IMG/VR virus record: IMGVR_UViG_3300042905_003268
Location: 1 to 64,000 of that record
Strand: one strand, 5' to 3'
Source of the DNA: a virus
Length of the DNA stretch: 64,000 bases
Shown here: piece by piece, positions 20,097 to 28,211 of the stretch
Position numbering within the stretch: the first letter of the stretch is position 1
Layout of the letters: each line of letters begins with the position of its first letter
Program-made: the position numbers and the translations under genes
Notes under the pieces: model-generated
Told to the model about the DNA's origin: nothing
Database searches by the model: none
The model's input: the letters and a program-made list of their open reading frames with translations, nothing else

Positions 20097-20609
20097 CTAC
20101 TTACCTTCTAATAGTACCAGAAATACTGGTTTTCGGTCAACTATTCCTATAGAACACGCCCAACACCATTCTGGCGGGGTATGATCACACTTATTTGCTG
20201 GCTTCTTTGCCCAATGGGGCCAATCTTCTGGACCCGCTAAAGATCCACAGTACGGACATGTTTCTTCCTGTAATAAAAGTCTACCGTCATAGCAATCCGT
20301 ACAAAAACTTTCTAATATCTCCTGCTTTCTCCGCCTTCGATCTTGATAATTAGCCCTTGGAGGGCGCGGAGGAATCGATCCATCTTCATTAGGTATCCTA
20401 TCACTTTTCCATGCGTTACATTTTTTATGAGCAAGTCTTAAATTAGATACATCTTCTGATCCTCCCGCTGAACGGGGAATCCAATGATCTAATGTTACGT
20501 CAGAATTTGCCTTAAAATCTTTTAGGCAGATGGCGCATGTAAATCCATCACGCTCTCTAACAAGTTTTATTTTATCCCTTTTACTAAGCAGAAGATTCTG
20601 ATTTAGCAT
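20097..20609 (-). CDS. HNH endonuclease
   Basis: 170 residues from ATG 20609 (20627 also possible). CAIC (about 29-32), LDHWIPRSAGG, SNLRLAHKKCN and CNAWKS are the HNH core with its zinc pair. A Cys-rich C-terminus (CTDC, CPYCG, CWAC) could hold two more metals. HNH proteins near tRNAs and terminase are often homing or packaging nucleases. Confidence 0.85.
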   Translation of the reverse strand: MLNQNLLLSKRDKIKLVRERDGFTCAICLKDFKANSDVTLDHWIPRSAGGSEDVSNLRLAHKKCNAWKSDRIPNEDGSIPPRPPRANYQDRRRRKQEILESFCTDCYDGRLLLQEETCPYCGSLAGPEDWPHWAKKPANKCDHTPPEWCWACSIGIVDRKPVFLVLLEGK

Positions 20610-20820
20610 TGATAAATTCTCTTTCATCTACAATATCGTATGCATCACGAATGATGCTAACCTCGTACTTGTCAAAGTGGTGGCCACAGAAATACAACTC
20701 GCCAGTTACAAACTTAGCGATAACCCACGCCTGCGCGGGACATTTAGGTGCATCACACCTATCGCTTCTGGTAAGAACTCTTACTTCTTCCTGAACTTCA
20801 GTTTCCATGGAGTCCTCCAT
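20584..20820 (-). CDS. DUF7455-like actinobacterial small zinc protein
   Basis: 78 residues. LTRSDRCDAPKCPAQAWV and LYFCGHHFDKYE follow the DUF7455 pattern (Cys pair, then CGHH), found in actinobacteria and their phages. ATG 20820 lies 6 bases after a TATAAT box. A second ATG (20808) follows GGAGG, so two starts are possible. It overlaps the HNH gene. Confidence 0.65.
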   Translation of the reverse strand: MEDSMETEVQEEVRVLTRSDRCDAPKCPAQAWVIAKFVTGELYFCGHHFDKYEVSIIRDAYDIVDEREFINAKSESSA

Positions 20821-20826
20821 ATATTA

Positions 20827-20832
20827 ATTATA
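20827..20832 (-). promoter_or_regulatory. Promoter -10 box (TATAAT)
   Basis: TATAAT on the - strand ends 6 bases before ATG 20820, giving a leaderless transcript. No clear -35 box. Confidence 0.5.
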
Positions 20833-21120
20833 TCAGTTTGGTTTAAAATGATCGCTAATTTGTTTCATTTGTTTATTTATTTTACTTATCTTTTCCTGAA
20901 GTAGTTTATTCTCTAACTCTAATTTTTTATTTATATCTTCTAATTCAATTACTTTTTCTTGGTAAATAGTTATTCTATCTTCTACTTCAGATTGCTTTAT
21001 ATTAGAATCATTATGTTCCGAAAGAACTGTTGTTATTCTTTTTACATAAAGCATTAAAATAACGAACATGACTACTTCTATCGCTAGAAGTATTGATCCT
21101 ACTACAATTAATGTTTCCAT
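20833..21120 (-). CDS. Membrane-anchored coiled-coil protein (95 aa)
   Basis: The product begins METLIVVGSI, has one membrane segment (ILLAIEVVMFVILMLYV), then a long coiled coil (VEDRITIYQEKVIELEDI). ATG 21120 lies one base past the tRNA-Pro 3' end; the reading upstream of it is only translated tRNA sequence. The layout resembles spanin or membrane-adaptor proteins, without proof. Confidence 0.65.
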   Translation of the reverse strand: METLIVVGSILLAIEVVMFVILMLYVKRITTVLSEHNDSNIKQSEVEDRITIYQEKVIELEDINKKLELENKLLQEKISKINKQMKQISDHFKPN

Positions 21121-21121
21121 G

Positions 21122-21195
21122 TCGGGATGAAAGGATTTGAACCTTCGGCCCCCTGTTCCCAAAACAGGTGCGCTACCAAACTGCGCCACATCCCG
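21122..21195 (-). tRNA. tRNA-Pro (anticodon TGG)
   Basis: Acceptor CGGGATG/CATCCCG, anticodon stem CCTGT/ACAGG with TTTGGGA, T-loop TTCAAAT. No CCA encoded. ATG 21120 follows the discriminator by one base. Confidence 0.95.
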
Positions 21196-21198
21196 CAA

Positions 21199-21332
21199 GT
21201 TGCAGACGGCTAGGAACCCTCTTACGCACGAAAGACGCTAGAAACGAATTCAACGCTTTCAACTCGCACAGACTCGCTATAACGGGATATTTGTATGTAA
21301 CTACACCATCCTAAGATATTGCCATCTGCAAC
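21199..21332 (-). ncRNA. Structured RNA closed by a 12-bp stem, inside the tRNA array
   Basis: GTTGCAGACGGC (21199-21210) and GCCATCTGCAAC (21321-21332) form a 12-bp stem with one mismatch or wobble, joining both ends of a 134-nt stretch. It lies 2 nt after tRNA-Ile and 3 nt before tRNA-Pro, so tRNA end-processing enzymes would cut it out precisely. Internal repeats (GCTAG, ACTCGC) suggest more pairing. There is no convincing open frame and no fit to a tRNA, tmRNA or other known class that I can name. The strand is inferred from the flanking tRNAs. Confidence 0.6.
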
Positions 21333-21334
21333 CG

Positions 21335-21408
21335 TAGGGCGGGTGAGACTTGAACTCACGATCTTCACCTTATAAGAGTGACGCCTTCACCAACTTGGCC
21401 ACCGCCCC
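21335..21408 (-). tRNA. tRNA-Ile (anticodon TAT)
   Basis: Acceptor GGGGCGG/CCGCCCT with one G-T pair, D-arm GCC/GGC, anticodon stem TCACT/GGTGA with loop CTTATAA (anticodon TAT), T-loop TTCAAGT. It reads AUA directly, instead of the usual CAT anticodon that needs lysidine. No CCA encoded. The 134-nt structured RNA starts 2 nt after it. Confidence 0.85.
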
Positions 21409-21423
21409 GTAACAACTACTATA

Positions 21424-23214
21424 TTAAATTATTTCCATGCTGTCAATAGCATTTTGTAGAGCGGGTGGGATGATAAGTTCGCTATTTTGTTTCCTACCCA
21501 TCCTTAATTTTAACTCTTCTTCGCTATCTTGTTCAAGCATATCGTACGAATAGATTTCGATTTCTTGTAGCGAATCTCTTCTAGAGCGAGCAATCGCATT
21601 ATAAACCGCGCCACATACGGCATCAGCCAAGTCCTTGCTTCCCTTTCTAGGGTGGTCAACTTTATCACCGCGTATCCTTAATTGCAATAATTCATCTATC
21701 AATAATTTAAGTTCTGGCCCATAAACTCTTTCTTCTGTAATAAGTAGGGCCATATCTTCATAATGCTTCTTTGCGACAGATAATAATTCAGTATTAATAC
21801 CATAATGTTTTAACTGCTGCATCATGTCATGAGAATTCCATCTGTCGAACGTGACTACTCCTAGACTAAATCCGCGCTCGCGCAATTCAATAATGTAATC
21901 TTTTACTTCAGATAAATCTACGCTATTGGTAGATGTTGGTTGCCAATATCTTACGGCGTCTACGATTACCCTGGGGGCCGCTTCTGTCATTGTGCCAGCA
22001 ATCTTCATCTGCACCCAGCCTTCAATATGAGCCATAGCCACAGCACAATTATCATGCTTTTGGGCTAAGTCAACATGAACAAAATACTGGCGTCCTTCCT
22101 CTGGTTTAAACCATTCTGAGAATCTTCCACCATTATCTACTGCAAACTTAGGATTACTAAAAGCCCTTTCGATCTTCTCGCGTGACTTAAAGAATGCATC
22201 TGTTGCTTCTGGTGGCATACATGCAAAACGCATAAGAGAATCTAATGGGTCATCATAGAAAGCAATGGTAAAGTCTTGAATCTTTCTAGTTGGATTAAAT
22301 TCCCAGGTGGGTCTTTTCAAGGCAAATATGTGTGGAAGGGAATAGGAAATAATATGATCCTCTTCCCACTCAATAGTAAATTCATTACCGTCGTGTCCAT
22401 CTGGTAGATCTGGATCAATTTTAAAACTATGAGACTTAACTATAGTTTCTTTCTCTGCTACTGCGTCATTGTATTTTTGTTGAATAAAGTCATTCTTAAA
22501 TCTTGGGAAGGAAAGCATGATAACTTTCCCAAAGTCTGGAAAGCGAGAGTTGACAGATGCTCTATACATCTTATAGATAGCCGCAGAGGTTTTTGGGCTC
22601 TGCCTTCCTGTGGTATTCTCTAGTTCAAAGCCTGATATTTCGTCAAGGATGGCAAGCAGGACATTGTAGCCCTCCCACGACTCTGCTTCTGAATGTCCTG
22701 AGTGAACAGTTATTTCTTTGTCAAATTCAATACTGTTAGCCTTGGGTATATATCTTCCCTGGAACCAGGCTGACTTTTCAATAATGCGCTTGAATCCTTT
22801 AAAGAACACTCTGTTTGCCTGGACAGCATTGATAGCAATGTTAATAATGTCAATTGAATCTCCTGGCGGTTTGCCATAATACTTTGCTGGATCATTAAGG
22901 CACAATAAGAGGTGGACAACATAGGCACACCCGATAGTAGAGATAAAGTCCTTCCCCCCGCCCTTCCCTATCTGAAGAATCACTTCCTTACATGTCTGGT
23001 TCCATCTTTTTATTCCTTCTTCTTCTCCAAGCCATTTATTTAGGGTGTCTTTATCATAAATTTGCGTCATAGACTTAATGGCTTTGTATTGATATTCTGA
23101 AAGAGGAGGTAAGTCTAGGTACTTCTTGTCAGTAACAAACTCCTCTATCGTGGCTGGAGTTTCCTCAAACTTGTCATCGTCAAGTGCTTCTATAAAGTCA
23201 CTAAAATCAATCAA
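21424..23214 (-). CDS. terL: Terminase large subunit
   Basis: 596 residues. Walker A-like GKGGGKD (about 83-89) with Walker B LLAILDEISG (near 190) form the packaging ATPase, and HVDLAQKHD, VTFDRWNSHD and DLADAVCGAV mark the RNase-H-like nuclease. It threads DNA into the procapsid. It overlaps the small-subunit candidate by 8 nt. The head genes that usually follow are not in the window; the tail genes are 20 kb to the right. Confidence 0.92.
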   Translation of the reverse strand: MIDFSDFIEALDDDKFEETPATIEEFVTDKKYLDLPPLSEYQYKAIKSMTQIYDKDTLNKWLGEEEGIKRWNQTCKEVILQIGKGGGKDFISTIGCAYVVHLLLCLNDPAKYYGKPPGDSIDIINIAINAVQANRVFFKGFKRIIEKSAWFQGRYIPKANSIEFDKEITVHSGHSEAESWEGYNVLLAILDEISGFELENTTGRQSPKTSAAIYKMYRASVNSRFPDFGKVIMLSFPRFKNDFIQQKYNDAVAEKETIVKSHSFKIDPDLPDGHDGNEFTIEWEEDHIISYSLPHIFALKRPTWEFNPTRKIQDFTIAFYDDPLDSLMRFACMPPEATDAFFKSREKIERAFSNPKFAVDNGGRFSEWFKPEEGRQYFVHVDLAQKHDNCAVAMAHIEGWVQMKIAGTMTEAAPRVIVDAVRYWQPTSTNSVDLSEVKDYIIELRERGFSLGVVTFDRWNSHDMMQQLKHYGINTELLSVAKKHYEDMALLITEERVYGPELKLLIDELLQLRIRGDKVDHPRKGSKDLADAVCGAVYNAIARSRRDSLQEIEIYSYDMLEQDSEEELKLRMGRKQNSELIIPPALQNAIDSMEII

Positions 23215-23722
23215 TTGGTTCTACCTTACCCGTGACCTCTGATAATCTTTTAGCGACCTCCATCTTGCAATGATTACATTCGGAAGTTACTTCCTTTAGA
23301 ATACTCATGAGGATTTCTTGCTTACGCTCTGTCTCTAGAAGTTGGGCAGACATTTCATTATTCTCTAGAAGACCCGCCTTCTGGAGCATGTCAATTCTTT
23401 TTTGCTCAACATCAGCGATCATTTTTAGAGCGCTGGCCTTTGTGTTGTACTGTTGATTTGCATCTGCCTGGTCTACAGTCTCCCATGCACGCTGAATTAT
23501 CATAGAGTAATGCTGATCAGCACCAGCCAAGGCTTCCTTGGCTCGCTCTCTAATTCTACTATCTCCAGATACTAGTTCACGCCAGGTATCGATATGCTCT
23601 AAAACTTGTGATCTTTTAATTCCAAGAAACTTAGATATGTCCGTTGGGTTCTTACCCTTGAGTAATTCTTCTACTACTAGATTCATTTGATCAAATGAAC
23701 TAGTTAGTTCAATCTCTGACAA
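23207..23722 (-). CDS. terS: Probable terminase small subunit
   Basis: 171 residues. A helix-turn-helix (ISKFLGIKRSQVLEHIDTW) near the N-terminus, then long helices and a final CNHCK stretch. Directly upstream of the large terminase with an 8-nt overlap. Position and HTH fit DNA recognition by the small subunit, but identity is by inference. Confidence 0.65.
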   Translation of the reverse strand: MSEIELTSSFDQMNLVVEELLKGKNPTDISKFLGIKRSQVLEHIDTWRELVSGDSRIRERAKEALAGADQHYSMIIQRAWETVDQADANQQYNTKASALKMIADVEQKRIDMLQKAGLLENNEMSAQLLETERKQEILMSILKEVTSECNHCKMEVAKRLSEVTGKVEPID

Positions 23723-24008
23723 GTTGCTTCTTCCTTCTGCTCTTCTTAGCCCTAACTACAGTTTTTAGACGGTCTACATAAAATGATCTATACTCTCCAG
23801 TAGCGCTATCCCGACAATCAATCCAAGTAACATCTAACTTTTCATTGTGTGCCATATGTATAAAGGTATATATCGACTTAATATTTTTAAACTTAATCTG
23901 GTCACCTGGCTTAATTACATCTTTCATGAAAGGCAGTTCATAATATACTGTGATATCTGGATTCATGCTGTAAGGAATGTATTCATAAACTTTTTTCTGA
24001 CGAGGCAT
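23709..24008 (-). CDS. Small beta-rich protein (99 aa)
   Basis: The product begins MPRQKKVYEY; VIKPGDQIKFKNIKSIYTF looks like a KOW/SH3-type strand pair, and the C-terminus is strongly basic (RAKKSRRKKQ). It overlaps the terminase small subunit by 14 nt. Function unknown. Confidence 0.6.
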   Translation of the reverse strand: MPRQKKVYEYIPYSMNPDITVYYELPFMKDVIKPGDQIKFKNIKSIYTFIHMAHNEKLDVTWIDCRDSATGEYRSFYVDRLKTVVRAKKSRRKKQLVRD

Positions 24009-24017
24009 TATATCTCC

Positions 24018-24191
24018 TTAGAGTGAATATCCACCGTTGCGGGTAGGGCTCCATACCATACCTGGACGGTCAATAGATCTAATTAAACTATAGCCACATC
24101 CCGCACACTTTTGCTCGTCCCGCGCTGAGATGCTTGCTAGTCTTTCTTCGTCACTATCACAGTTAATACATGAATAGGTGTAAAGAGGCAT
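24018..24191 (-). CDS. FmdB-like zinc-ribbon protein (57 aa)
   Basis: MPLYTYSCINCDSDEE and CAGCGYSLIRSI make the CxxC...CxxC ribbon of FmdB/regulatory zinc-ribbon proteins. The next gene starts one base before. Partner unknown. Confidence 0.65.
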   Translation of the reverse strand: MPLYTYSCINCDSDEERLASISARDEQKCAGCGYSLIRSIDRPGMVWSPTRNGGYSL

Positions 24192-24192
24192 T

Positions 24193-24465
24193 CTATCTCC
24201 AGTTATTCCTTAGTGCTACCTTTAATAATACCAGATAACCTATTAAGTCGTCAATGTCATTATCTCCAGGAAACTCCCCACCATTGGCAAATCTGCTAAG
24301 TTTATCATCTATACGAACTTTAATTTGCTCTGTGGCATCTGCTTGAGAAAATATTCTTACTGGGTCAAGCGCGGAGTTTCCATAGGCGCGATTCTTTTTA
24401 ATAAGTAATTCTTCTATTTCTTTGCAAACTATAGATATTTCTTTTTCAGTATTAATGTTTGGCAT
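24193..24465 (-). CDS. Nucleotide-modification-associated-domain-like protein (90 aa)
   Basis: LLIKKNRAYGNSALDPVRIF and KVRIDDKLSRFANG resemble the DUF1599 family (nucleotide-modification associated; short all-helical proteins related to MazG). Assignment is by motif only. Pairs with the zinc-ribbon gene by one-base spacing. Confidence 0.5.
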   Translation of the reverse strand: MPNINTEKEISIVCKEIEELLIKKNRAYGNSALDPVRIFSQADATEQIKVRIDDKLSRFANGGEFPGDNDIDDLIGYLVLLKVALRNNWR

Positions 24466-24518
24466 GTGTCCTACTTTCTCTGAGACTTGAATTAATCCTT
24501 ACATTAATATTTAATTTA

Positions 24519-25166
24519 TTAAATAAAATCTTCATGAACATACCAGTCTTCCCACGCTGATATCTCTGGATATATTCTTTTATATCCATGTGAAGTTAAT
24601 AATTTATATATTGGTTCTTGCATACTTGAATTATTATGCTCACATGTTATTATGTTAAATCTTGTAGAAAAGTCAAAGGCCGATAGAATATCAAATTCCG
24701 AACCCTCAGTATCTATTGATAAATAGTCAACAATACTTGGTGCGTTGTGCTTACTAAGCATGTCTTTCAAAGATATAGTTTCAATTTTATGAACTATATG
24801 ATCTTCTCTAGTTTTTCCCCAATGATCACTATATGCATAATCTGAAATTGTTGAAAGTGCTGGAAATGATGTTTCATAAAATTCTACAACGTCCCCGCTT
24901 TTATTTGATACACACTTATACTCAATACTACAAGACCTGTTTTTAGATATTTCATCAGAGAATATTGGTAATGGCTCTGCTACTATACCAGTCCATCCAT
25001 AATATTTTTCTAAAAGTAAAGTATTGCTTAATTCTATACCATCCATAGCACCAAACTCTACAAAAAATCCTGGACGATCACCATAATAGTAAGTTACTAA
25101 TAAATCTTGGTTATTTTGTGAGTAAGATAATCTTCCAGATTGCAGATATTCTTTTAACGATTTCAT
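24519..25166 (-). CDS. FkbM-family methyltransferase
   Basis: 215 residues. SQNNQDLLVTYYYG, then FVEFGAMDGIELSN (SAM-binding), GIVAEPLP and DYLSIDTEGSEFDIL are the FkbM signatures. It probably methylates a sugar hydroxyl. Downstream partner of a nucleotidyltransferase and a glycosyltransferase with 4-nt overlaps. Confidence 0.85.
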   Translation of the reverse strand: MKSLKEYLQSGRLSYSQNNQDLLVTYYYGDRPGFFVEFGAMDGIELSNTLLLEKYYGWTGIVAEPLPIFSDEISKNRSCSIEYKCVSNKSGDVVEFYETSFPALSTISDYAYSDHWGKTREDHIVHKIETISLKDMLSKHNAPSIVDYLSIDTEGSEFDILSAFDFSTRFNIITCEHNNSSMQEPIYKLLTSHGYKRIYPEISAWEDWYVHEDFI

Positions 25167-25813
25167 AATTCAGAGTACATCCTTTTCAGTCCACTAAAAG
25201 TACCAGCATCAATATAACTACCAGAACATGGAGCATGGGTAGTTACTACCCCATCTTTTATCCAAGAATTGAACTGATCACCTATAACATCTTCCTTAGG
25301 GTCTAGCAATTCTACAGTTTCATTTAAGTATATCGCTCCCCACATTCTTTCAAACGGGCAACTTGAATCCTTATCGATAATGCTTAATACTTTATCTCCC
25401 AATGATTCTATTTGTCCTACTTTACCCTTTAAAAATTCATCACATTCCCATGATGCCAGAACTACTTGAGAATCATTTTCTATCATTCTTCCGTAAAAAT
25501 TATCCTTACTTCCTGATATAAAGGTATCTGGCATCCCAATTACAACCTTATCCGATTTATTATCACAAGTTTTCAATATGGCATCAGCCATACTTGATGG
25601 CTCAACAATGAATATTTCTACATCAAGGTCGAACCTCTCAACTATTGGTAGCCACATTTCTCTAGTAGAAATTCTAATATCATCGCATACTTCTTTCATT
25701 CTATCTACATGCCACTCAAGAAGTGTTTGATTGTCATTTATGGGCAGACAAAATTTTGGTATTCCTCCTAGTCTTGATGCCTTTCCAGAAGCGGGAAGTA
25801 CTCCTAGTATCAT
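25163..25813 (-). CDS. Sugar nucleotidyltransferase-like protein
   Basis: 216 residues. LPASGKASRLGGIPKFCLP is the nucleotide-binding start of the NTP-transferase family (GalU/RmlA/MobA type), followed by LLEWHVDRM and GMPDTF. It would charge a sugar phosphate. Short for RmlA but of the right fold. It sits between FkbM and the glycosyltransferase with 4-nt overlaps, so the three likely work together. Confidence 0.75.
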   Translation of the reverse strand: MILGVLPASGKASRLGGIPKFCLPINDNQTLLEWHVDRMKEVCDDIRISTREMWLPIVERFDLDVEIFIVEPSSMADAILKTCDNKSDKVVIGMPDTFISGSKDNFYGRMIENDSQVVLASWECDEFLKGKVGQIESLGDKVLSIIDKDSSCPFERMWGAIYLNETVELLDPKEDVIGDQFNSWIKDGVVTTHAPCSGSYIDAGTFSGLKRMYSEL

Positions 25814-27222
25814 ATTTTCTCTGTATTCTGAACTAAGGATGGCTGACTTTCATCAATACATACTGGCAAATTACATTCTGGATGTAATGTAAATACATTA
25901 AAATTATGTTCATCTGCATGACGGAATATAAACCAATCTGTTGGATAGTCCATTCCATTTTTACAAACGTAGTCATATAATTTTCTAGCCCCAGACTTTG
26001 ATACAACATAACATAGTGTTGACCAGTCCTGATAAGCCTTAACAACATCTCCAGAATCATTACCATTATACCTATCGTATTGATTAGGATGAACAAAAAT
26101 ACTAAAGATATCCCAATCTGAAGGAAGTTTTTCCATCATACTAGAAACTCTTTCAATAAAATCATCGCTAACTACCGCGTCGTCCTCAAAAACTAAAATT
26201 CTATTCATTGATGAATTGATAAGGTACTTCCATGCAATAAAATGACTAGCAAAATTACCAATCTCTCCTGCCTTAAATCCTTCCCAAGATATCTTAAAAT
26301 CTGGGTTGTCTGCAAAAAACTTATCGCGTGATGATTTATCATTGCCATTTAAGCAGGCTAGGCCAAGGTAGTCTCCATTATGCATTATATTGTGAATATT
26401 TTGTTTATTTTTAATCCTATCATCATTAATACTAATTAAATGATAGGGCCAGTTGTGTGCGGGTACATATAGTTCATTAATGTCCACACTACCTCCGTCA
26501 CGACGATGATTTATTAATTTGAATATTCTATCTACTTCTGGTTTAGAAATTCCATTATTTTCATAGAAGTCACTAAAGCATTTTAAAAATTTATTCATTT
26601 CTGAAGTGGCTTGTCCGTGATCATAACTACTTCCTACTGGATGCGTAATAACAAATCTCTTATCTCTACAAATATATAAACCCTTAGATATAGCCATTAT
26701 GTTATACACATAGTCTACTCCCCAGCCAGACTTCATATCAGATAGTTCTACTTCTTTAGATAGATAATCAAAAAAATTAAGCATCTCCTTAGCCAATTCT
26801 TTATTAAGAATTGTGAATACTCCATCTGTTTGTGTTGATATAACTAGATTACCATCTAGTTCTTTTATAGAAGTGGAACCCTCTCCCCATGCCTCATGAG
26901 TAAAATATGGTGCATAGACCCCAATTTTTTCATTTTTTAATTCTTCCTGGGCAGTTTTTATTACCTCTGCAAAGTCTCCCACCAGATCTCCTGCGATAAA
27001 GCAGAATAATTCATCATCAGTATCTGAAAAATCTTTTAGGGCAGCGTAAAATTGACGATAGTACCAGACATTGCCTGTATCCATCCATTGATTATTTAAC
27101 GATGAGTGACTTGAGGAGTTAATTATTTTATAATTTAAATTACTAGATTTTAAGTTATCCTCTATTTTAAGACAGTTATCATACACCGAATCCCAACAAA
27201 CTACATAGGACATTGTATTCAT
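25810..27222 (-). CDS. Two-domain glycosyltransferase
   Basis: 470 residues. The first about 250 residues look like a GT-A glycosyltransferase (CFIAGDLVGDF acidic site). The second part (LACLNGNDKSSRDKFF, GEIGNFASHFIAWKYL, VFEDDAVVSDDF) matches the LPS glycosyltransferase family 25, with the EDDA catalytic acidic motif. It probably builds a glycan on a virion or host-surface protein with the neighbours. Confidence 0.8.
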   Translation of the reverse strand: MNTMSYVVCWDSVYDNCLKIEDNLKSSNLNYKIINSSSHSSLNNQWMDTGNVWYYRQFYAALKDFSDTDDELFCFIAGDLVGDFAEVIKTAQEELKNEKIGVYAPYFTHEAWGEGSTSIKELDGNLVISTQTDGVFTILNKELAKEMLNFFDYLSKEVELSDMKSGWGVDYVYNIMAISKGLYICRDKRFVITHPVGSSYDHGQATSEMNKFLKCFSDFYENNGISKPEVDRIFKLINHRRDGGSVDINELYVPAHNWPYHLISINDDRIKNKQNIHNIMHNGDYLGLACLNGNDKSSRDKFFADNPDFKISWEGFKAGEIGNFASHFIAWKYLINSSMNRILVFEDDAVVSDDFIERVSSMMEKLPSDWDIFSIFVHPNQYDRYNGNDSGDVVKAYQDWSTLCYVVSKSGARKLYDYVCKNGMDYPTDWFIFRHADEHNFNVFTLHPECNLPVCIDESQPSLVQNTEKI

Positions 27223-27380
27223 TTAGTCCACCTTCTTTGATTCTTTATCAACCCATATTTTTCTAAGGCTCTTTGTATAGTCATGTGAGAACAACCCGCT
27301 TCTTTAGCCATTTGCTGAGTAGTCTTTTTTTCTATTACATATCTTTTTCTAAGCCAATTTATATCTTCATATAGTTTCAT
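27219..27380 (-). CDS. Small helix-turn-helix protein (53 aa)
   Basis: The frame begins MKLYEDINWL; KTTQQMAKEAGCSHMTIQRAL is a typical helix-turn-helix, like the DNA-binding add-on of homing nucleases. Its TGA overlaps the glycosyltransferase ATG. It may control the operon or be a free-standing remnant. Confidence 0.65.
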   Translation of the reverse strand: MKLYEDINWLRKRYVIEKKTTQQMAKEAGCSHMTIQRALEKYGLIKNQRRWTK

Positions 27381-27940
27381 TATCTCACCATATTATTAGT
27401 AGCATACCATCCAATGCCGCAGGCATCTGCAACATTATCACTTTCAACTACGATTCCCAATTCTTTGCAGAAGTCTATAGTCTTTTGTTTTCTTATCTCT
27501 CTGACCTTGGCTTTATACCAATTTGCTGTTTTACCTGGATATTTTTTTTGTATCTCTAACTTTTCAGCCTTAGTAAAATTTTTGTTTCCTATAAAAGACT
27601 GCCACGTTATTGGATGAACCTCAACAACCTTTCTTCCATCATCGATCAATTCACCCATTATAGCACCAAAAATATACGCCATCTTTAATCCAGTATTAGC
27701 GCTTCTTACCATTACGGCTGCTTCAATGGCTACAAAGTCGGAGGGGAAAGTCTTAGCAATTGATCTTACTTTCTTTTTAGCATCTAGTATTCTTTCATAA
27801 ACATCCCCGCCCTCAAAAAACACCTCGCCCCATTTAATTGGAGTTTTATTTTCAAAAAGGCAGAACGCCACAGACCTAGTACTTGCATCTATGCCCAAAA
27901 CTTTTTTATCTGGGGACTTAGCCAATTTAGCGAGAGACAT
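27380..27940 (-). CDS. ruvC: RuvC-like Holliday junction resolvase
   Basis: 186 residues. Asp18 in GIDAST, Glu73 in AIEAAV and the Asp pair in SDNVADACG (near 168 and 172) are the RuvC metal ligands; the order and distance fit. It resolves recombination or replication junctions before packaging. It overlaps the zinc-finger protein by 14 nt. Confidence 0.85.
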   Translation of the reverse strand: MSLAKLAKSPDKKVLGIDASTRSVAFCLFENKTPIKWGEVFFEGGDVYERILDAKKKVRSIAKTFPSDFVAIEAAVMVRSANTGLKMAYIFGAIMGELIDDGRKVVEVHPITWQSFIGNKNFTKAEKLEIQKKYPGKTANWYKAKVREIRKQKTIDFCKELGIVVESDNVADACGIGWYATNNMVR

Positions 27941-28211
27941 TAAATATCCTTAATAAACTATCTCTATTATTTTTATTTTCTTTAGCAACACACTCGCTAC
28001 ATATATCTAATTCATTATATCTGCTTAGGGTATTCTTGCACCCGCGATTTTTACAAATTCTTTTTTTACCAGAAAGTCTTTCTTTTTCTGCGTAATACTT
28101 TTCTCTAATTTTTTTATTGGTGGCTTCCCTGCAGCATTCATCAGAACAATATTTTTGATTATGGGTAGTTTTTGAGAATTCTTTATCACATCCGTCGTTG
28201 GCACAAATCAT
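27927..28211 (-). CDS. Small double zinc-finger protein (94 aa)
   Basis: CANDGCDKEF with YCSDECC, and CKNRGCKN with CSEC, make two Cys4 sites. The body is basic. It lies between the RuvC and Cas4-like genes with short overlaps. Function unknown. Confidence 0.65.
   Translation of the reverse strand: MICANDGCDKEFSKTTHNQKYCSDECCREATNKKIREKYYAEKERLSGKKRICKNRGCKNTLSRYNELDICSECVAKENKNNRDSLLRIFNVSR

Noticed and set aside
20833-21198. Upstream extension of the coiled-coil gene
   Set aside because: The first 26 residues are the tRNA-Pro gene read as protein; ATG 21120 is the reasonable start.
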